Shown here piece after piece: positions 22,052-26,660 of a DNA stretch of 26,660 nucleotides. Under the pieces are notes generated by a model. The model had not been told where the DNA came from and did no database searches. It saw only the letters and a list, made by a program, of their open reading frames with translations. The position numbers and the translations under genes are program-made. Source of the stretch: an uncultured Hungatella sp. (GTDB taxonomy: Bacteria; Bacillota; Clostridia; Lachnospirales; Lachnospiraceae); contig CAJTOT010000005.1 of NCBI GenBank assembly GCA_910577935.1, forward strand, positions 89,123 through 115,782, written 5' to 3'. Each line of letters begins with the position of its first letter. The stretch's first letter is position 1.

Positions 22052-22954
22052 ATGGAACAGAAAAAATTTATGGATATCGAGAGGCTGAAGGAGGACTACA
22101 AGCTAGGGTTCAGGAAGGGGGATCTGGTTCAGATTTCCGAGAAGATGGATGGGAGCAATGCCTCCGTCAGGTACGACAGGGAGACGGGAAAGCTGGCGTC
22201 ATTTTCCCGGAAATTGCCGCTCCACGAAGACAATCGGCTCAGTGGGTTCTGGGACTATGTGCAGACGCTGAACCCGGAGGACTACCGGGATACGCCGGAC
22301 TATGTGATCTTCGGCGAGTGGATGACACAGCACGCCATCATCTATAAGCCGGAGGTGATGAACAGATGGTATGTCTATGACATCTATGATGTGGGGGAGG
22401 GCTGCTATCTGTCCCAGAGCCAGGTGAAGGAGTTCGCCGAAAGACACAACCTTTTGTATGTGCATGTGTTCTACGAGGGACCGTTCCAGGGCTGGGACCA
22501 TGTGCAGCAGTTTGTGGGGAAATCGGTTTACGGAGACCAGGGGGAAGGAGTGGTAGTCAAGAATCAGACCAGGCTGAACAGCCAGGAGAGGAACTGCCCC
22601 TTCGTGGTAAAGCTGGTCAGGGAAGATCTCCGGGAGGTGAAGAAGGCAAGCCGCAGAAGGAAGCAGGAGGACCCGGAAAAGCTCTCCGAGAAGGCGGCGG
22701 CTCTGGAGGTGGTGGAGTCCATCGTCACCAGGGCCAGGGTGGAGAAGGAGCTGTACAAGATGAGGGACGAAGGGCTTCTTCCCCAGGAGAAAGGCCAGTG
22801 GGAGGTGAAGACCATCAACCGTTATCTTCCCAAGCGGATCTATGAGGACTGCGTGAAGGAGGAAAAGGAGAAAGTGGAGGAGGCAGGGAAGCTGTTCGGA
22901 AATCTGTGCGCCGCCGCCACATTTAAACACGTGAAGGATATTCTCATCGGGTGA
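22052..22954 (+). CDS. Rnl2-like RNA ligase (second copy)
   Basis: A 300-residue nucleotidyltransferase expected to join RNA ends. Motif I is KMDG with Lys31, the predicted AMP attachment site; FSRK near 51-54 is motif Ia; FGEW at 87-90 is motif III with WYVYD after it; EGVVVK at 165-170 is motif IV; and VVKLV with K187 is motif V. The C-terminal helical domain contains EKELYKM, KRIYEDCVKEE and LFGNLCAAA, which match EKEFAKM, RRIFKTLVEEE and MFAAA in the ligase at 10510, so the two are homologs of one subfamily. The ATG at 22052 has AAAGGAG upstream; the longer frame from 21983 begins in non-coding leader. A fragmentary ORF follows directly. Confidence 0.87.
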   Translation: MEQKKFMDIERLKEDYKLGFRKGDLVQISEKMDGSNASVRYDRETGKLASFSRKLPLHEDNRLSGFWDYVQTLNPEDYRDTPDYVIFGEWMTQHAIIYKPEVMNRWYVYDIYDVGEGCYLSQSQVKEFAERHNLLYVHVFYEGPFQGWDHVQQFVGKSVYGDQGEGVVVKNQTRLNSQERNCPFVVKLVREDLREVKKASRRRKQEDPEKLSEKAAALEVVESIVTRARVEKELYKMRDEGLLPQEKGQWEVKTINRYLPKRIYEDCVKEEKEKVEEAGKLFGNLCAAATFKHVKDILIG

Positions 22955-22976
22955 TACGCAGGAAGGGGGGGAGTGG

Positions 22977-23450
22977 AAAAAGGTTCTCAAAGATTTTCTT
23001 AAATATAAGAAGGAATACGACAAGTTGCCCCAGGAGAGGCAGGAGTATTACAGCCGGGAGAAGTCCATAGGAGCCGGAAAGGTTACAGGGCGGCTGCGCA
23101 GCCGCAGCATGGGCGTTCTCCTGGTAAATATCAGCCAGGGCATGGAACTGGACACGGCGGTGAAAAAGTATGAGGCGATGGTGGCTCCTGCCAACTATAA
23201 GAGGCCTAAGGGGATTTACACAAAACGCATGCTTGAAGAGGCCGGGAATCCAACCGCCCAGGATATATTTGCCCAGATGGAACAGGAGATACAGGTGAAT
23301 CCCGGACGGTTTAACCGGGTGGAGGAGAATAAGATGACGCGCTGTCCGGTGCTGTCTGGTCTAAAGAGGAGAGGTGTACGTGGGCCGGAGAAAAGGGGCT
23401 TCTATTCTTTCACAAACGTCTCAATGACACATTGGTGTCCCTTCTCCTGA
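22977..23450 (+). pseudogene. Fragmentary ORF after the second RNA ligase
   Basis: An open frame without a proper start. The translation KKVLKDFLKYKKEYDKL and onward (EYYSREKSIGAGKV, then NISQGMELDTAVKKYE and VAPANYKRPKGIYTKRMLEEA) reads as genuine protein. GGGGGGAG at 22965-22972 is a ribosome binding site, but the only nearby start, GTG at 22973, is in another frame and stops after nine codons. A +1 shift in the A-run at 22977-22981 would join them. Starting at TTG 23025 is possible, with AAGGA upstream. The VAPANYKRP stretch recalls uncharacterised phage/ICE proteins (recall, unverified). The 3' end overlaps the converging AAA-ATPase gene by 49 bp, so the C-terminus is probably lost. Either a decayed gene or a sequencing frameshift. 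Confidence 0.42.
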
Positions 23451-24973
23451 TCATAGTTGATGCCAACCAGCAGGATATCCCCGGTATACTCTTTTACCCA
23501 GTCGGCATACTGCCGCTCCTTGATCTGTTCAATCGCTCCTTTGGCGGACTTGTTCCATTTCAGCTCCACCAGAAGCGCGGGCTTGTCGGTGTTCCGCCTG
23601 GGGAGGCAGACCACATCCGCGAAGCCCTTCCCTGAGGGAAGCTCCATAACCGGGTTCATGTAATAGGCCTTGGCGCTGTAGTAGGCCATGAGGATGGCGC
23701 AGGCGAGTGAGTTTTCGTCGTTGTACTTGAGTATGGAGGAGGTCTGGCTGTGGATGGCGGCCAGCCCCGCCGCCACGGAGTCCCCGTCTAAGTCCCAGGT
23801 GCTCTCCAGAAGCTCCTGGGAGCGGTTCAGGGATTGGATGACGCCGTCCCAGCCCGAACCATCTGCCGCGTTCAGAAACTCCTGTGCTATCTCCTGGTTC
23901 GGAATGAAGGCCCGGCTTAGTTTTTGATCATAAGTCAGATAGCCCAGGTGAACCAGGAGAGTCATGACATCATCCCTGGTGTTGAAAGTAGTCATATCAT
24001 TTTGGAAATGCCTGGTATTGATTTTACAGCCCCTGCCGGCCAGCATTTCAATGACAGCTTCTTTCAGGCCGTCGAAATTCATGTCAATATAAATTTTGAG
24101 AGCTTCGTAAGTCTCGGTGCCGGTCCAATAACTCTGAAATTCTCTCCAAAGCAGGGCGTCGGCCACCGATTTGGGATTGTAAATATGGAGATTTCCGAGA
24201 GAGTAGCCGTCATACCAGGACTGCATCTCAGAATAGTTCATGTTATGCTTTTTACATAGAGTTCGGACTTCCTCCTCTGTAAAGCCAAAATACGCCCCCA
24301 GGTTTTTGGAATCAACCATGGAATACTCGTCAAATATATTGACAGCAGAGTGCTCCCCATACTTTTTGATAGGAAGAATCCCGGTCATGTAAGCCAGCTC
24401 CACATAGTCGGCGCCCTTAAAAAGCCCTCTGAGAAAATCCAGATATTCCTTCTGTATGTCCCTGCGTTCCTTGGCAACCCGGAATACACAGTCCCACTCG
24501 TCGATGATGAAGATGAAGCCTTGTTCTGTCCCGGCGTAAATCTGTCTTAAAACTCCGGGAAGGCCGTACTGGTCCACATGAAAACAATTTCCAAATTCCA
24601 GCCTCAGCTCATTAATAACCACCTCCTGGAGTTTACCGATAAAAATATCAAGATGGGTTTCATTAAACAAGAACTGCTGTATATCCAGCCGGATCACATT
24701 GTGCCGGTTAAGGTGGCTGTTAAAGGACTCATCCTTCTCGACCTCCAGCCCGTCAAAGAGATGTCCGGACTGGCAGCCCCTGCTGTAGTAGGCCGCCAGC
24801 ATATCCGCCGCCATGGATTTGCCGAAACGGCGGGGGCGGCTGACGCACAGGTTCTTCTGCAGGGTATCCAGCACCTGGTTGGTATAGGAGATGAGCCCGC
24901 TTTTGTCCACATAGATTTTTGAGTTTCTCGCCTGTCTGAAGGCTGTGTTCTTCGGATTCACGTAAATGCCCAT
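23402..24973 (-). CDS. AAA-ATPase-like protein with PD-(D/E)XK nuclease domain
   Basis: A 523-residue protein of the PF09820 (AAA-ATPase-like) plus PF08011 (DUF1703, PDDEXK_9) family, which is abundant in gut Clostridia and Bacteroides. The N-terminus MGIYVNPKNTAFRQARNSKI is typical, followed by a Walker A variant SRPRRFGKSM at 45-54, Walker B IIDEWD at 156-161 and YMTGILPIKKY. The C-terminal domain shows GFADVV with D453 and VELKW with E470 and K472, a complete nuclease-like signature. The ATG at 24973 has AAGGAGAAGGG just upstream. Function is not established; a role in DNA conflict or mobile elements is often suggested. It stands alone on the minus strand, converging on the ligase fragment. 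Tandem 14-bp repeats precede it. Confidence 0.9.
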   Translation of the reverse strand: MGIYVNPKNTAFRQARNSKIYVDKSGLISYTNQVLDTLQKNLCVSRPRRFGKSMAADMLAAYYSRGCQSGHLFDGLEVEKDESFNSHLNRHNVIRLDIQQFLFNETHLDIFIGKLQEVVINELRLEFGNCFHVDQYGLPGVLRQIYAGTEQGFIFIIDEWDCVFRVAKERRDIQKEYLDFLRGLFKGADYVELAYMTGILPIKKYGEHSAVNIFDEYSMVDSKNLGAYFGFTEEEVRTLCKKHNMNYSEMQSWYDGYSLGNLHIYNPKSVADALLWREFQSYWTGTETYEALKIYIDMNFDGLKEAVIEMLAGRGCKINTRHFQNDMTTFNTRDDVMTLLVHLGYLTYDQKLSRAFIPNQEIAQEFLNAADGSGWDGVIQSLNRSQELLESTWDLDGDSVAAGLAAIHSQTSSILKYNDENSLACAILMAYYSAKAYYMNPVMELPSGKGFADVVCLPRRNTDKPALLVELKWNKSAKGAIEQIKERQYADWVKEYTGDILLVGINYDQEKGHQCVIETFVKE

Positions 24974-25006
24974 AGGTTCCCTTCTCCTTATCAAAGGCAG
25001 CTTTCT

Positions 25007-25040
25007 GTCACTTAAAGTTACTTAAATAAAGTTACTTAAA
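25007..25040. repeat. Tandem 14-bp repeats upstream of the AAA-ATPase gene
   Basis: TAAAGTTACTTAAA occurs twice head to tail (25013-25026 and 25027-25040), with a partial third copy, GTCACTTAAA, at 25007-25016. The array lies 34-67 bases upstream of the gene start on the minus strand and could bind a regulator or contain the promoter. Confidence 0.8.
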
Positions 25041-25479
25041 AAATGTCTGCCGCAAGCCTGCCTGCCGCCTTGGTATCCGGGCCGGAATGCTCAGAAACAT
25101 TCAGATACTTTACTTTGCGTCCTGCCTCATAATCATTTTGGTCTTGACAGGATGAAGGTTGGCGGGCAGCAGTGGCTTTCGTCACAGCATTAGCAGCGGC
25201 CTGTATTTTAGGCGCGTTTTTACATATCTGTTTCCTCTTGCTTTTATGTTTGATTTGGTGGGTTTAAAAGCAGGATTTCATTATAGAAAATATAAGAATC
25301 TCTATAGACACAGCACAGCTGCCGGATTGGTCCTTTGGGATGTCAAAGCCCGGACCGCAGAAATCTTTGCTTTGAGAGTATTATATCAGAAGCTATCAGG
25401 GACGGCAAGGGATTTTTGCTCTCTGGTACAGACGGGGGGGGTTGTGAATTTAGGGCACAAAAAAAATCTGACAGCGCCC
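25041..25479. other. Gene-free stretch before the flagellin genes
   Basis: About 440 bases with no supported gene. An open frame at 25159-25518 has no ribosome binding site or family resemblance and runs into the flagellin promoter. A run of eight G residues lies near 25434. I see no tRNA, repeat or clear terminator. Confidence 0.5.
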
Positions 25480-25506
25480 TTATATTCCCTCAAAAAATGC
25501 CGATAT
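25480..25506 (+). promoter_or_regulatory. Sigma-28-type promoter of the first flagellin gene
   Basis: GCCGATAT at 25499-25506 matches the GCCGATAA -10 of sigma-D/FliA promoters. TTAT at 25480-25483 lies 15 bases upstream as a weak -35. The leader to the start codon is about 62 bases. Confidence 0.66.
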
Positions 25507-25574
25507 AATAGGCAGTGACAGATAAGAAATAGATTGCGGACGTTGCGACGTGACAATGGAAGGTGGTTGCGGAT

Positions 25575-26432
25575 ATGATTATACAGCACAATATACCAGG
25601 CATTAATGCCTCACGAAATAAGACAATCACGGAAGGCAAGATGAAGAAGTCCTTGGAGAAGCTGTCTTCCGGCTACCGTATTAACCGTGCAGGGGACGAT
25701 GCGGCAGGGCTTGCCATTTCAGAGCTGATGAGAAGCCAGATCCGGGGATTGGACCAGGCTATGAGGAATACCAATGACGGCGTGGGGCTGACCCAGACCG
25801 GAGACGGAGCCTTGGCCGAGGTGCATTCTATGCTGGAGAGGATGAAGACGCTGGCGATTCAGTCTGCCAACGGGACTTATGACAGCGTGGCCAGGGGGAA
25901 TCTGGATGCAGAGCGGATGCAGCTGTTGGATGAGATTGACCGCATTGGGGAGACTACGAACTTTGATGAGATTCCTCTGTTCGACAGCAGCGAACCGGAG
26001 AATCCCATACTTAATCCTCCGGAATTGTCAAAAGAAGATCCGGATATTACTCTTCAGATAGGACACAGCCAGCCGGAGACATTGGATGTCCCCAGATATT
26101 ATATGAGCAGAAAGGGACTGAATATCGATGGAGTTGATATCAGCAGCCTGGGTGCTGCTAACGATTCGGTTGCTCTGATTGATAATGCCATTGAGGCAGT
26201 TGCGGATATTCGGGCAGGCTTTGGCGCGTCGCAGAACCATCTGGAGCATACGTACCAGAATCTCAGTGTGACGTCAGAGAACATGACCAGTGCCGAGAGC
26301 CGTATCAGAGATACGGATATGGCAGATGAGATTACCTCCTTTACCAGAGACAATATTATGTACCAGGCGGGGAACTCTATGTGTGCTCAGGCCAACACTG
26401 TCACTCAGGCAGTGCTCAGTTTGCTTCAGTAA
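25575..26432 (+). CDS. hag: Flagellin, short form
   Basis: Structural subunit of the flagellar filament, exported through the flagellar type III apparatus. The 285-residue protein has a complete N-terminal D0/D1 region (IIQHNIPGINASRN, LEKLSSGYRINRAGDDAAGLAISE, and the helix with LAIQSANGTY) and a complete C-terminal D1/D0 region (RIRDTDMADEITSFTRDNIM, ending with TQAVLSLLQ). The central part, about 140-205, is short and proline/acid-rich, so no large D2/D3 domain is present. The ATG at 25575 has GGAAGGTGG eight bases upstream; the frame to 25563 would place that site inside the gene. A second flagellin gene begins 192 bp downstream. Confidence 0.96.
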   Translation: MIIQHNIPGINASRNKTITEGKMKKSLEKLSSGYRINRAGDDAAGLAISELMRSQIRGLDQAMRNTNDGVGLTQTGDGALAEVHSMLERMKTLAIQSANGTYDSVARGNLDAERMQLLDEIDRIGETTNFDEIPLFDSSEPENPILNPPELSKEDPDITLQIGHSQPETLDVPRYYMSRKGLNIDGVDISSLGAANDSVALIDNAIEAVADIRAGFGASQNHLEHTYQNLSVTSENMTSAESRIRDTDMADEITSFTRDNIMYQAGNSMCAQANTVTQAVLSLLQ

Positions 26433-26474
26433 ACAGAAGGCAGATATAAAACGAAAAAACTTGAAAAATTTCCC

Positions 26475-26501
26475 TTAAGTTTTACAGAATATCGACGATA
26501 G
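26475..26501 (+). promoter_or_regulatory. Sigma-28-type promoter of the second flagellin gene
   Basis: TTAA (26475-26478) and GACGATAG (26494-26501) are 15 bases apart, close to the sigma-D/FliA consensus TAAA-N15-GCCGATAA. The leader is long, about 115 bases, and contains several GGA triplets, including one in the ribosome binding site. Confidence 0.65.
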
Positions 26502-26624
26502 ATAAGTATGTAAAGCCAATAAAAATAAACTTTACAGACTTTTCCGGAGTAGGGCCCTCTTCGGAGAAGAACCTGGGGACAGGGAGGTTCCCGGGGAAAG
26601 AAATTCAAATCAGGAGGATATGTT

Positions 26625-26660
26625 ATGATTATTCAACACAACATAGCGGCGATTAACTCT
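26625..26660 (+). CDS. Second flagellin gene, 5' end only
   Basis: The first twelve codons, MIIQHNIAAINS, are the start of the flagellin D0 domain and match the first flagellin at MIIQHNI. AGGAGG lies upstream of the ATG. The gene runs off the end of the window. Confidence 0.92.
   Translation, partial: MIIQHNIAAINS

Noticed and set aside
23090..23105. Perfect 16-bp palindrome GCGGCTGCGCAGCCGC
   Set aside because: It lies in coding-like sequence and encodes an ordinary basic stretch; probably chance in GC-rich DNA.
25159..25518. 119-codon ORF before the flagellin gene
   Set aside because: No ribosome binding site, runs through the sigma-28 promoter, and its composition is not convincing.

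Overview
The window reads as chromosomal DNA of a motile, GC-rich member of the Clostridia, most likely Lachnospiraceae. The grounds are the gene set (pheT, eno, secG, rnr, smpB, ssrA, a T-box-controlled thrS, YitT and YczE family membrane proteins, short tandem flagellins under sigma-28-type promoters), strong AGGAGG ribosome binding sites, and sigma-A-type promoters. Species cannot be fixed from the sequence alone.

Layout. 1-6989 is a core block on the plus strand: hairpin repeats, pheT, eno behind a hairpin that pairs with its own ribosome binding site, then secG, rnr and smpB. 7100-11490 is an accessory two-gene operon inserted between smpB and the tmRNA gene. It encodes a 1099-residue GHKL (sacsin-like) ATPase with a C-terminal DUF3883-type nuclease domain, followed 13 bp later by an Rnl2-like RNA ligase. 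11518-11855 is ssrA, whose promoter starts inside the end of the ligase gene. 12032-14013 holds small accessory genes: a coiled-coil protein built from a 21-bp minisatellite, an XRE regulator with a strong promoter and a nested palindrome, and two small ORFs. 14162-15181 is a pol-beta-type nucleotidyltransferase of the RNA-ligase-associated (RlaP) kind.

15261-21705 is mostly ordinary metabolism: a YczE membrane protein, ilvE, an AEC transporter, a T-box leader with thrS, a YitT protein and a DUF523 protein. 22052-22954 is a second RNA ligase with the same architecture as the first, followed by a broken or fragmentary ORF. 23402-24973 on the minus strand is an AAA-ATPase-like protein with a PD-(D/E)XK tail. 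The window closes with one complete short flagellin gene and the start of a second.

The most interesting theme is RNA damage and rescue. Two homologous RNA ligases and an RlaP-type nucleotidyltransferase lie within about 12.5 kb of each other, interleaved with the trans-translation genes (smpB, ssrA) and close to RNase R, which is known to work with trans-translation. One ligase is in an apparent operon with an ATPase-nuclease of the kind found in defence islands. I propose, as inference, a nuclease/RNA-ligase conflict or repair module lodged between smpB and ssrA, with further RNA-repair enzymes nearby.
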